From: Polaromonas sp. OV174
GTDB taxonomy: Bacteria > Pseudomonadota > Gammaproteobacteria > Burkholderiales > Burkholderiaceae_C
Length of the DNA: 64,000 nt
Direction: 5' to 3'
NCBI RefSeq assembly: GCF_900112285.1
Contig: NZ_FOKZ01000001.1
Location: forward strand, 1 to 64,000
A program made the translations under genes and the position numbers. The notes under the pieces were generated by a model that was not told the DNA's origin, searched no databases, and saw only the letters and a list, made by a program, of their open reading frames with translations. Position 1 is the first letter of the stretch. The number at the start of each line of letters is the position of its first letter. Positions 54,867 through 63,112 of the stretch are shown piece after piece.

Positions 54867-55865
54867 ATGACGCTATCCCCAGCGCCTGCCTGCGAGCCAG
54901 ATCCGCTGGTGCTGCGCTATCTGGTGCATGTGCGAGTGGAGAAACGCCTGGCCGAGCGCACGGTGGTGCTGTACACGCTGGACTTGCAAAGGCTGCAAGC
55001 CCATGCCAGCGCGGCCGGTTTGGCGCTGACGGCGGTGCAGAGCAGCCAGCTGCGGCGCTGGGTGGCGCAAATGCACAGCGGCGGCCGCAGTGGCCGCGGC
55101 ATTGCGCTGATCCTGTCGGGCTGGCGCGGTTTTTACACCTGGCTGGGCCGCGAAGGACTGGTGGTGGGCAACCCGGTGCGGGATGTGCGTGCACCCAAAG
55201 CCGCCAAGCCCCTGCCCAAAGCCTTGAGCGTGGACGAGGCGGTTCAGCTGGCCAGCTATCAGGCCGCTGGCGACGCGGCAGATCCGACGCTGGAAGCGCG
55301 CGACCAGTGCATCACCGAGCTGCTGTACGGCTGCGGGCTGCGCATAGGCGAGCTGGTCGGGCTGGATTTGCAGGCCAGCGCGCAGGCGCGTGGCTGGATC
55401 GATCTGGACGCCGCCGAGGCCCATGTGCTGGGCAAGGGCCAGAAGCGGCGCAGCGTGCCGGTAGGCCGCGCCGCCATGCAGGCCTTGCAGCGCTGGCTGG
55501 CGCTGCGCCAGCACTGGGCCGGCGCTGAGCCGGCGGGGCGGACGGCGCTGTTCATAGGCCAGCGCGGCACCCGGCTGACGCCGCAACACATACGCCTGCG
55601 CCTGAAGCAGCGCTCGCTACAGGCCGGCCTGGCGACGCCGGTGCATCCGCACATGCTGCGCCATTCCTTTGCCAGCCATGTGCTGCAGTCCAGCGGTGAT
55701 TTGCGCGCGGTGCAGGAGTTGCTGGGCCACGCCAACATCACCAGCACGCAGGTCTACACGCGGCTCGATTTTCAGCATCTGGCCAAGGTCTATGACGCGG
55801 CCCATCCACGGGCGCTGTCGGCCGAGCCGACCGACAGCACGCCCAAATCCAAATCCGGCGGCTAG
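54867..55865 (+). CDS. xerC: Site-specific tyrosine recombinase XerC
   Basis: The 332-residue protein has a SAM-like N-terminal domain and the tyrosine recombinase catalytic set R159, K190, H262, R265, H288 and Y297 (MLRHSFASHVL and STQVYTRLDF). Together with XerD it resolves chromosome dimers at dif. It ends the dapF operon, 30 bases before a convergent membrane-protein gene. Confidence 0.95.
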   Translation: MTLSPAPACEPDPLVLRYLVHVRVEKRLAERTVVLYTLDLQRLQAHASAAGLALTAVQSSQLRRWVAQMHSGGRSGRGIALILSGWRGFYTWLGREGLVVGNPVRDVRAPKAAKPLPKALSVDEAVQLASYQAAGDAADPTLEARDQCITELLYGCGLRIGELVGLDLQASAQARGWIDLDAAEAHVLGKGQKRRSVPVGRAAMQALQRWLALRQHWAGAEPAGRTALFIGQRGTRLTPQHIRLRLKQRSLQAGLATPVHPHMLRHSFASHVLQSSGDLRAVQELLGHANITSTQVYTRLDFQHLAKVYDAAHPRALSAEPTDSTPKSKSGG

Positions 55866-55895
55866 CAGCGCTGCAAGCGCCGCCGGGCGGCGTGC

Positions 55896-57734
55896 TCAGG
55901 CGGTTCGCTGGGCCGGGTCAGGTCGCCAGAACGTGCTGGCGTTATCGCCGAGCATGAACACCGCGCGCCGGCTATTGTCCGGCACGGCGTTCAGGCGATC
56001 TTCGAGTTGCAGCAGCAAGTCTTGCGCATTGGCGCTCTGGTAGGGGACTATCGCATAGGCCACATGCACTTGTGCCACGCACTCCACATGCAGGTTTTGA
56101 TAGGGCATGAGGCAGCGCGCCACAATGCGCGGCCCCAGAGTCGCCGCGTCCTGCGCGCTGAAAGGGCCTTCCACCAGCATGCCAAAGCGGTGCTCCGACA
56201 GCCGTGCGGCGCTGTCGATTTCGCGGGCGGTGGAGAGCAGCCGCTCGGCCACGCGCAGCGGCAATTCTTCGGCCGCCTTGCGGCCAAAGTCGCGTTGAAT
56301 CTGCTCGGTGTTGACCAGGTCAATCAGCATCACGGCGCTTTGGTGGCGTAGCCGGCCGCAGCGCGCCATCATGCGTACCAGGCGTTCGATAAAAACATGG
56401 CCATTGATCAGGCCGGTGGTCGGGTCAACCCGGTCCAGGCCTTGAATGCGCCTGATGTTTTCGCGCCGCTGCTGGCTGCGCAGCATCAGCACCACCATGA
56501 CCACGGGCAGGTGCAGGGCTACCCCCAGCTGCATGCCGTGCTCGGTCAGAAAACCGTGCGGCGCCAGGCCGGCGAGGTAGGCCAGCGCCCAGCCGCTGCC
56601 AAGCGTCACCGGCAAGTAAGCCAGCATCAGCCAGGGCGCAAACCGGTCGCCGCGTCGCCAGGCCCAGCCTATGAGCAGCAGGCCGCTCAGCTTCAGCACC
56701 AGAAGCACGGGAACGAAAATCGCCAGACGCGAGGCTGCTGGTATCAAGGCCATGGCGAAGGCCACCAGCACGCCCATTCCGGCTTCGCCCAGCATCAGCC
56801 GGTGCAGCCGCCGCGAACGCTCGGGCAGGGCGACTACGGCAGAGATGAACAGCAGCGTGACGGATGCCGCCAGCAGCGGGAGTATCGTGGTGGAGAGGCT
56901 GTTCCACCAGGGCCATAGCGGCCACAGGTGCAGGCCGCCTATGCCTGTGATGGTGGCTTGGGTCAGGGCCGTCAGAGTGACGCAGAGGGCGAAAAAGCCA
57001 TAGGCCGGATCCCGCAGGGAGATCGCGCCCAAGGCCGAAATGAAGGCGGCCAGGCCGGTCAGCCCGAAGAATATGCCCAGAATCAGCGATACGCGCTGCT
57101 CCGAATGGCTCAGCCGTCCTTCGCTGATGAATTGCAGGGGAAGTCTGAAGGCGTGGCCGTTTTCGAGCTGTAACAGGTATTGGGTGGGCACCGCGGCAGA
57201 CAGGGCTATGGGCAGCAGGGGGTGGCGGTGCGGCACCGGCCACTTGCCAACGGCCACCTTATCTCCCGCCCTTTGTTCTATCCATTGGCCAGCGCCGTCC
57301 AGGGTGTAGAGCGAGGCCCGGTCTATGGCCGGGTAGGGCACTTCCAGATACCAGCGTTCGGTATCCGGCGCCGGCGGCACGCTGAAGCGAATCCACAGCG
57401 AGTCGCCACCCGTCACCGGGTACTTGGCATCGGCATGCGTGGGCTGCCAGGGAATGGCGGCGGTAAGCGCCACCTGGGGCGCTGTGAAGCGGCCGCTGCT
57501 GTCTATCCAGTAGTCGCCCCAGTCCAGCAGGGCTACCGGCTGGGCGTGGGTGTTGAGTTCCAGCAGCGTGCGCGCCTGCGCCGGCTGATGGCTCAACAGC
57601 AGCAGCCAACCCAGCAGTAGGCTTAGTAACAGACGGCCAAAAAGATGGCCAGAAGCTGGCTGGAGCGGGTGTTTCAGCGAGCCGACAATTTCCTTGCGAA
57701 TCCCTGATTTTTTTGAAAAATTCTTGTAAATCAT
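55896..57734 (-). CDS. 7TM-DISM membrane protein with degenerate GGDEF domain
   Basis: The 612-residue protein has a signal-like helix (residues 33-50), a 7TMR-DISM extracellular domain (DSLWIRFSV, RWYLEVPYP), about seven membrane helices (residues 215-420) and a GGDEF-like domain (440-600). The expected GG[DE]EF site reads S513-E-H-R-F517, so cyclase activity is probably lost, and the middle metal aspartate is in LIDLVN. It may sense a carbohydrate or bind GTP. It is followed on the other side by an AT-rich promoter region. Confidence 0.85.
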   Translation of the reverse strand: MIYKNFSKKSGIRKEIVGSLKHPLQPASGHLFGRLLLSLLLGWLLLLSHQPAQARTLLELNTHAQPVALLDWGDYWIDSSGRFTAPQVALTAAIPWQPTHADAKYPVTGGDSLWIRFSVPPAPDTERWYLEVPYPAIDRASLYTLDGAGQWIEQRAGDKVAVGKWPVPHRHPLLPIALSAAVPTQYLLQLENGHAFRLPLQFISEGRLSHSEQRVSLILGIFFGLTGLAAFISALGAISLRDPAYGFFALCVTLTALTQATITGIGGLHLWPLWPWWNSLSTTILPLLAASVTLLFISAVVALPERSRRLHRLMLGEAGMGVLVAFAMALIPAASRLAIFVPVLLVLKLSGLLLIGWAWRRGDRFAPWLMLAYLPVTLGSGWALAYLAGLAPHGFLTEHGMQLGVALHLPVVMVVLMLRSQQRRENIRRIQGLDRVDPTTGLINGHVFIERLVRMMARCGRLRHQSAVMLIDLVNTEQIQRDFGRKAAEELPLRVAERLLSTAREIDSAARLSEHRFGMLVEGPFSAQDAATLGPRIVARCLMPYQNLHVECVAQVHVAYAIVPYQSANAQDLLLQLEDRLNAVPDNSRRAVFMLGDNASTFWRPDPAQRTA

Positions 57735-58239
57735 TAATTTATCATTTTGTCACAAAATATATCAAAATCAATTTTATGTATGCAAATGTGTTGTTGCTTG
57801 GGGTGAGTTGCCCCCAACTCCTGGAGTTTTGATCCGTGCTGCAGTCCTATACGGCTAGGTGCTGCGTTTGGATGTGGTGCAGGCGTTATCCGGTCGACCT
57901 GTGTCTTGAATGGAGAATCTGCGCCGTCGATGTCGCAAGCCTGCTGCCAAACTGGCGTCAGGCCGGAGACTGAGTTTTTAGTCAAAAAGGCCTATAGCCC
58001 ATGATTGACAGGCGTAGCCAGCTATGAAAATAGTAGTTTTTATGGACGCCTGCCGGCCCGGTGGCCGCGTTGGCGTGATGGCCGGGGCCACGCCTGGAAG
58101 TCCTATAGTGCAAAGCGGTATTGCGCCAGGAAAGGAGATGGCTTGAAGGGCTCGCTAAACTCCCCAGCTTGGTCTTTGACCCTTTGCGTTCCTTGCGGGC
58201 GCACTTTTGCTGTCATTTTGTTTTTATTAGGTAGACACC
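57735..58239. other. 505-base gap upstream of the CobW gene
   Basis: No gene is supported. The first 60 bases are very AT-rich and likely hold the promoter of the GGDEF-like gene. Copy 9 of the dispersed element lies at 57984-58036. A CobW promoter should lie between 58040 and 58239; no clear -35/-10 pair or Zur box was seen. Confidence 0.5.
57984..58036 (+). repeat. Dispersed palindromic element, copy 9 (intergenic)
   Basis: AAAAAGGCCTATAGCCCATG followed by GGCGTAGCCAG and the hairpin CTAT-GAAA-ATAG (58022-58033) match copies 1 and 2 closely. It is the best-preserved full-length example. Confidence 0.8.
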
Positions 58240-59301
58240 ATGAGCTTGATTCCCGTCACCATCCTCACCGGCTTTCTTGGCTCGGGCAAAACCACGCTGC
58301 TCAAGCGCATCTTGACCGAGGCGCATGGCCAGAAAATTGCCGTCATAGAGAACGAGTTCGGTGAGGAAAACATCGACAACGAGATCCTGGTCAACGACAC
58401 CCAGGAAAACATCATCCAGATGAACAATGGCTGTATCTGCTGCTCTATCCGCGAGGATTTGCGCGAAACGCTGCAGCTGTTGGCCGCCAAGAAACGCAAG
58501 GGCCTGCTCGACTTCGAGCGCGTGGTGATAGAAACCACCGGCCTGGCCGACCCCGGCCCGGTGGCGCAGACCTTTTTCATGGACGAGGAAATTGCCGAGC
58601 AGTACCTGCTGGACTCCATCTTGACGCTGGTCGATGCCAAACATGCCGAGAGCCAGCTCAATGACCGCCAGGAGGCCCGCCGGCAGGTCGGTTTTGCCGA
58701 CCAGATTTTCATCAGCAAGACAGACCTGGTGGCCGAGGACGAGGTCAAGGCCTTGACGCACCGCCTGACGCAGATGAACCCGCGTGCACCGCAAAAAGCC
58801 GTGCATTTCGGCGAAGTGGCGATTGCCGAGGTGTTTGACCTGCGCGGTTTCAACCTCAATGCCAAGCTCGATATCGACCCGGATTTCCTCAAGGCCGAGG
58901 AGCATGAGCACCACGATCACGACCACGACCATGAACACGGCGAGCATTGCGACCACCCTTCGCATGCCCATGATCACGACCATGGCCACCATCACCACCA
59001 CGATGACGACGTGAAAAGCTTTGTGTTCCGCTCAGATAAAGCCTTCAGCCCGGCCAAGCTGGAAGACTTTTTGGGTGCGGTGGTGAATATCTACGGCCCG
59101 CGCATGCTGCGCTACAAGGGCGTACTCAATATGGAGGGTACCGATCGCAAGGTGATTTTCCAGGGCGTGCACCAGCTCATGGGCAGCGACCTCGGACCGG
59201 CCTGGGCCGAGGGCGAGGTGAGAAACAGCAAGATGGTCTTCATAGGCATCGACTTGCCCAAAGATATTTTTGTGCAAGGCCTGGAGCAGTGCCTGGTTTG
59301 A
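58240..59301 (+). CDS. CobW/ZNG1-family GTPase with His-rich metal-binding loop
   Basis: The 353-residue GTPase has Walker A GFLGSGKTT (residues 11-19), the metal-binding C65-x-C67-C68 in GCICCSI, and the base motif SKTDL near residue 166. A histidine/aspartate-rich loop of some 35 residues (about 222-256) joins the GTPase to the C-terminal CobW_C domain. Such proteins pass zinc or cobalt to client metalloenzymes. It is upstream of a cysteine-poor DksA, which recalls zinc-response clusters in pseudomonads, but no Zur site was recognised. Confidence 0.92.
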   Translation: MSLIPVTILTGFLGSGKTTLLKRILTEAHGQKIAVIENEFGEENIDNEILVNDTQENIIQMNNGCICCSIREDLRETLQLLAAKKRKGLLDFERVVIETTGLADPGPVAQTFFMDEEIAEQYLLDSILTLVDAKHAESQLNDRQEARRQVGFADQIFISKTDLVAEDEVKALTHRLTQMNPRAPQKAVHFGEVAIAEVFDLRGFNLNAKLDIDPDFLKAEEHEHHDHDHDHEHGEHCDHPSHAHDHDHGHHHHHDDDVKSFVFRSDKAFSPAKLEDFLGAVVNIYGPRMLRYKGVLNMEGTDRKVIFQGVHQLMGSDLGPAWAEGEVRNSKMVFIGIDLPKDIFVQGLEQCLV

Positions 59302-59642
59302 GGTAGGCTGTTACATATAGTTTAAGAATGGTGGGAATGTCGCATGTCTGTCTCGATTTTCCAACGGTTTATGTTTGGTGCGGCGGCATGTGGCTATGAG
59401 CCGATACAATCGCGCGCCGACCAAAATACCCGGAACGTCGAATCGGGAAGCCAGTCAGAAAAGAATCCGGACGAATACGGCTTGCAAACCGTGCTAAGGC
59501 GGTTTCAGTGGCTGGACCGGCGGCAGACGCACCAGAAAAACTGGCATCAGCTAGGGCCGGACTGTTCGAGGGCAGTTGGGCCAAACAGCCGCAGCAGTGG
59601 CCTGAGGGTCATCCACAAGCCGCTTCCCAGAGGAGAGACATC
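59302..59642. other. 341-base gap between CobW gene and dksA
   Basis: A TACAAT at 59405-59410 could be a -10 element for dksA; no matching -35 is clear. A 100-residue frame from ATG 59344 runs to 59646 in a GTGA overlap with dksA but lacks any family motif and is not called. A good AGGAGA site (59631-59636) precedes the dksA GTG. Confidence 0.5.
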
Positions 59643-60506
59643 GTGAACGCTCAAGAGAAGAAGACCAAGGCGCCAGCCAAGGCAACGCCCGCAACCAAGG
59701 CGGTGGTCAAGGTCGCAAAAAAAATCACCGCGGCAGCTGCTAAGAAATCAGTTGAGGTGGCCGTCAAGCCGGCAAGCAAGGCCAAAGCTGCGACCCCGGT
59801 CGTGCCAAAGCCAGCCGTCAAGGTGCTTGATCATCCGAAAGCGTCATTGCCTGTTGCCGTGTCCAAGCCAGCGCCCACGCTGCTCAAGGCCCCGGCACCC
59901 TTGAAAGCCGGGCGCAGAAGCTCGGCCAGAATTTCCGTCCAATCAATCCCATCCGCACCTATGGTGCCAACCCATGCGCCTGACGCAGCCAAAGCCAGTT
60001 ACTCCACAATGACAGAACGCGTGATCGCGCCGCCCATTCATGCGGCCGCCCCCAAAGACCCCAAGCTCGCCAACAACTGGAAGACCAAAGCCGCCGATCA
60101 GTTGACCGACGAAGAAGTCAAGTCCATGCCGGATGACGAGTACATGAATGAAAAGCAGCTGGCTTTCTTCCGCCACAAGCTGTCCTTGCTCAAGCAGGAC
60201 ATCCACAACAACGCGGGTGAGACCACCGAACACCTGCGCGAAGACGCCGCCGTGGTGCCCGACCCGGCTGACCGTGCCACGATTGAAGAGGAGCATGCGC
60301 TTGAGTTGCGGACGCGTGACCGTGAGCGCAAGCTGCTCAAGAAGATCGAGCAGTCGATTGCCCGCATTGATTCCGGCGACTACGGCTATTGCGATGAAAC
60401 CGGCGAAGCCATCGGTGTTGGTCGTCTGATTGCACGTCCCACCGCCAATTTGTCGCTGGAGGCACAGCAGCGCCGCGAACTCAAACAGAAAATGTTTGGT
60501 GACTAA
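59643..60506 (+). CDS. dksA: RNA polymerase-binding protein DksA, cysteine-poor, with long basic N-terminal tail
   Basis: GTG 59643 starts a 287-residue protein, about twice the usual length. Residues 1-150 are rich in Lys, Ala and Pro (histone H1-like); residues 160-287 are DksA, with the coiled-coil tip D207-PA-D210 kept. The zinc-finger positions are C250, T253, S271 and A274 (GYCDETG and ANLSLEA), so only one of four cysteines remains. DksA tunes transcription with ppGpp. Cysteine-poor forms are known in alpha- and some betaproteobacteria. Confidence 0.9.
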   Translation: MNAQEKKTKAPAKATPATKAVVKVAKKITAAAAKKSVEVAVKPASKAKAATPVVPKPAVKVLDHPKASLPVAVSKPAPTLLKAPAPLKAGRRSSARISVQSIPSAPMVPTHAPDAAKASYSTMTERVIAPPIHAAAPKDPKLANNWKTKAADQLTDEEVKSMPDDEYMNEKQLAFFRHKLSLLKQDIHNNAGETTEHLREDAAVVPDPADRATIEEEHALELRTRDRERKLLKKIEQSIARIDSGDYGYCDETGEAIGVGRLIARPTANLSLEAQQRRELKQKMFGD

Positions 60507-60545
60507 CGAGTAAATTGCCGAGCTCACACTTTTAATCATCCCGAC

Positions 60546-62228
60546 ATGCCCAAAGACGAAACCGCATCAGGCTTGCTGTCCAAGGTCGTCAAGTTCGTCC
60601 GCAATCCGGGCACGAATTGGGCGGATCTGGATTCCATACATTCGGACAAGGATGACGCGGTGAGCAAGCAATTGCTCAAGGAGATGATTGAGCGTAAGCG
60701 GCGCAATGACTTTGTGCGCAAGCGTGAGTTCGACATGCTGCGCAAGATGCGTAAACGCGAGGCCATGGGGGGGCTGGTTCAAGATCCCGCTGGCCGGCCT
60801 TCTTTCTTCCAGAGCAGTCTGGCCTCCCGACCTGATGACCGGGCAACAACGCTCAAGAAGATCGATGAGATCGAGGCGCAGATGTCCATGCAGTGGTGGA
60901 AAACCAAGAGCAACACTGCTGCTGGAACCACGGTGGAGGTGCCCTTGATGCCGCAAGGCGAGGACGCCGCCACTCAGGCACCGGTGGACAGTGGCCTGCC
61001 TGTGGCTTATCGTCCGACGACCCCGGTGGGCCTGACAGCTGTCGGCAATGCCGCAGAAGTTGGAGCCAAGCCAGGCCAAGCCGGCATGCCGGTTCGGGAT
61101 TCTGCAGTGGATGCGGCGGAAATGGTGGTCTATGACGCTGAGCTTGAAGAGTCAGCCATCCGCTTTGCCAATGGTGACAATGCCGGTGCGGAAGCTGGTT
61201 TGCTGGAGATTTTGAGGCCAGGTGGGGCCCGCACAGATCATGCGGAAACCTGGTTGGCGCTGTTTGACCTGTATCGTGCCACCGGAGCGCAGGAGAAGTT
61301 TGAAACGGCCGCTCTCCAGTTTGTGGAGCGGTTTGACCGCTCTGCGCCACAGTGGTTTGTACTCTCCGATGTGAATGATTTTCCTGGCGGGCCGGCAGCT
61401 CCGGCAGGCAATGGGCCGGCTGCTGATTGGGTGTGCCCTTCGGTAGTGGGGGTTCAGACTGTTGCGGCTCTCAGGGCGGCGCTGGGCCGAGCCCCTATGC
61501 CGTGGCGCCTGGATTGGAATCATCTGAAAACCATTGAAGCTGCTGCGCTGGAGCCTTTGTGCGCGGTATTCAGTGGCTGGGCGGACCAGCCTGTTCAGTT
61601 GCGCTTTATCGGCGATGCTCAGTTGCAAAACGTGCTCTTCAACGCCACTCCTTCGGGCAACCGGAGTACGGCGCAAAGCTGCTGGTTATTGCGCCTGGAA
61701 GCGCTGCGTGTGACGCACCGCCCCGATGATTTCGAGCTGGCGGCCCTTGATTTTTGTGTCACCTATGAAGTTTCCCCGCCGGCCTGGGTAAGCGCGCGTT
61801 GTGAGTACGCTTCGCTGGACGCGCAAGGCGCTGTTGTGAGCGGGCACACCGTCATGGGCGATGCATACCGCGACTCCACGCACTCGAGTTTCAGCCTCTT
61901 GGACGGGGATTCCGACCTGGGTGTGCAAAGTAGTACCCCTTTGAGTAATTTGTTGTCTGCCGAGCTCTCTGGGCAGATTCGAGGTGATGCCATTTCCGTG
62001 CTGGATCAGCTGGAGGCCAGGTTCACGGGAGTGGACATGGTGCAGATTTCCTGCGCCAAGCTGGTTCGCGTCGATTTTTCTGCCGCAGGCACGCTGCTCA
62101 ATTGGGTGTCAGCTCGCGAGGCCGAGAACTGCGCCGTACAGTTCTCGGATGTCAATCGCTTGGTGGCGTCTTTCTTCAATGTGATTGGCATCACTGAACA
62201 CGCCAGAGTGCGTGTTCGTCTTGACTGA
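60546..62228 (+). CDS. STAS-domain protein with basic N-terminal helix
   Basis: The 560-residue protein has a charged N-terminal region (RKRRNDFVRKREFDMLRKMRKRE), a linker, a helical segment with a FimV/TPR-like look (about 200-260) and a C-terminal STAS-like domain (residues 475-560: GQIRGDAISVLDQLEARF, then DMVQISCAKLVRVDFSAAGTLLNW). A second STAS-like stretch may lie near 320-400. No function is known. It starts 39 bases after dksA and is followed by the mraZ promoter region. Confidence 0.7.
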   Translation: MPKDETASGLLSKVVKFVRNPGTNWADLDSIHSDKDDAVSKQLLKEMIERKRRNDFVRKREFDMLRKMRKREAMGGLVQDPAGRPSFFQSSLASRPDDRATTLKKIDEIEAQMSMQWWKTKSNTAAGTTVEVPLMPQGEDAATQAPVDSGLPVAYRPTTPVGLTAVGNAAEVGAKPGQAGMPVRDSAVDAAEMVVYDAELEESAIRFANGDNAGAEAGLLEILRPGGARTDHAETWLALFDLYRATGAQEKFETAALQFVERFDRSAPQWFVLSDVNDFPGGPAAPAGNGPAADWVCPSVVGVQTVAALRAALGRAPMPWRLDWNHLKTIEAAALEPLCAVFSGWADQPVQLRFIGDAQLQNVLFNATPSGNRSTAQSCWLLRLEALRVTHRPDDFELAALDFCVTYEVSPPAWVSARCEYASLDAQGAVVSGHTVMGDAYRDSTHSSFSLLDGDSDLGVQSSTPLSNLLSAELSGQIRGDAISVLDQLEARFTGVDMVQISCAKLVRVDFSAAGTLLNWVSAREAENCAVQFSDVNRLVASFFNVIGITEHARVRVRLD

Positions 62229-62598
62229 GGTAGATAGCTCCATCAGTCCTTGTTGCGTTGGCGTGCGGTAAATACGGCTTTCCAGCCTTTCGGCACAAGC
62301 CACCTCTTTGGTGGTGTCCTCTTTCTGCCTGACAAGGCTTCCCCTTTTCCTATCATTTCTTGCGCTACAGGTTGACTCCGTGTGTCGTTCTCTGTCTGCG
62401 CTCACCATCGAGTACTTCCAGCTTGAGAATATTGCTGTGAATCTTGGGTGCACGGTGGGCGTGACAAGTGATGGCTTAAAGATCTACTTTCATTGCTTGC
62501 CCTAAGTGCTTAATTTAAAACATCTTTTTGTTTAAACTCAATTTCTGAGAAATACTTCTAAGTCCTTGATTTCATTGAAAAAAAATGTTTCGGATCAC

Positions 62599-62626
62599 TT
62601 GCTTGTAAAACGTTTCCTGATAAAGT
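62599..62626 (+). promoter_or_regulatory. Candidate mraZ promoter
   Basis: TTGCTT (62599-62604) and TAAAGT (62621-62626) with a 16-base spacer are a plausible sigma-70 -35/-10 pair, placing the transcript start at about 62634, inside the MraZ boxes. Confidence 0.4.
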
Positions 62627-62659
62627 GGGAAAAAGTGCAATTTGGTGGTGAAAAGTGTT
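62625..62659 (+). promoter_or_regulatory. MraZ operator: four GTG-type boxes at 10-base spacing
   Basis: GTGGG, GTGCA, GTGGT and GTGTT begin at 62625, 62635, 62645 and 62655, with exactly 10-base spacing on one face of the helix. MraZ is known to bind tandem TGGGN-type repeats at this spacing before its own gene. The boxes begin at the -10 element, so repression of the division operon is expected. Confidence 0.8.
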
Positions 62660-62677
62660 TTCTAAGGATTTTTAGCG

Positions 62678-63106
62678 GTGTTTCAAGGCGCATCATCTCT
62701 AGCTCTCGATACCAAGGGTCGGCTTTCTGTGCCAACCCGGTATCGCGACGTGCTGAGCGCGACCGCTTCCAGCCAGATCACCATGACCAAGCATCCGCAC
62801 GGTTGCCTGATGATTTTCCCGCGCAATGAATGGGAGCAATTTCGTCAACGCATCAATTCGCTGCCCATGGAGGCACAGTGGTGGAAACGGATTTTTCTGG
62901 GCAATGCCATGGATGTCGATATGGATGCGACGGGTCGTGTCCTGGTCTCGCCTGAGCTGCGCGCCGCCGCGGGTATTGGCAAAGACGCGGTATTGCTTGG
63001 CATGGGTAGTTACTTCGAGTTGTGGAACGCTGCAACTTACGCGGCCGAGGAGGCCGAGCAGATGAAGGCAGCGATGCCTGACGTATTTAAAGATTTTTCA
63101 TTCTGA
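62678..63106 (+). CDS. mraZ: Transcriptional regulator MraZ
   Basis: GTG 62678 starts a 142-residue protein, [24 protein letters not shown], with two SpoVT/AbrB-type halves ([13 protein letters not shown] and [13 protein letters not shown]). It represses the dcw cluster via the boxes just upstream. A weak AAGGAT site precedes the GTG. The next gene is rsmH, six bases downstream. Confidence 0.95.
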   Translation: MFQGASSLALDTKGRLSVPTRYRDVLSATASSQITMTKHPHGCLMIFPRNEWEQFRQRINSLPMEAQWWKRIFLGNAMDVDMDATGRVLVSPELRAAAGIGKDAVLLGMGSYFELWNAATYAAEEAEQMKAAMPDVFKDFSF

Positions 63107-63112
63107 AAGAAG

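Larger units (their letters stand above)
62229..62677. other. 449-base gap upstream of the mra/dcw cluster
   Basis: No gene is supported; short frames lack motifs. The 3' end carries the mraZ promoter candidate and four MraZ boxes. The first 300 bases show nothing I recognise. Confidence 0.6.

Noticed and set aside
59344..59646. 100-codon frame upstream of dksA ending in a GTGA overlap
   Set aside because: The overlap is attractive, but the peptide has no domain, unusual composition and no ribosome binding site; it more likely reflects the dksA leader.
62308..62505. 65-codon frame in the gap before mraZ
   Set aside because: No ribosome binding site or known motif, and it ends in a promoter-proximal AT-rich area.
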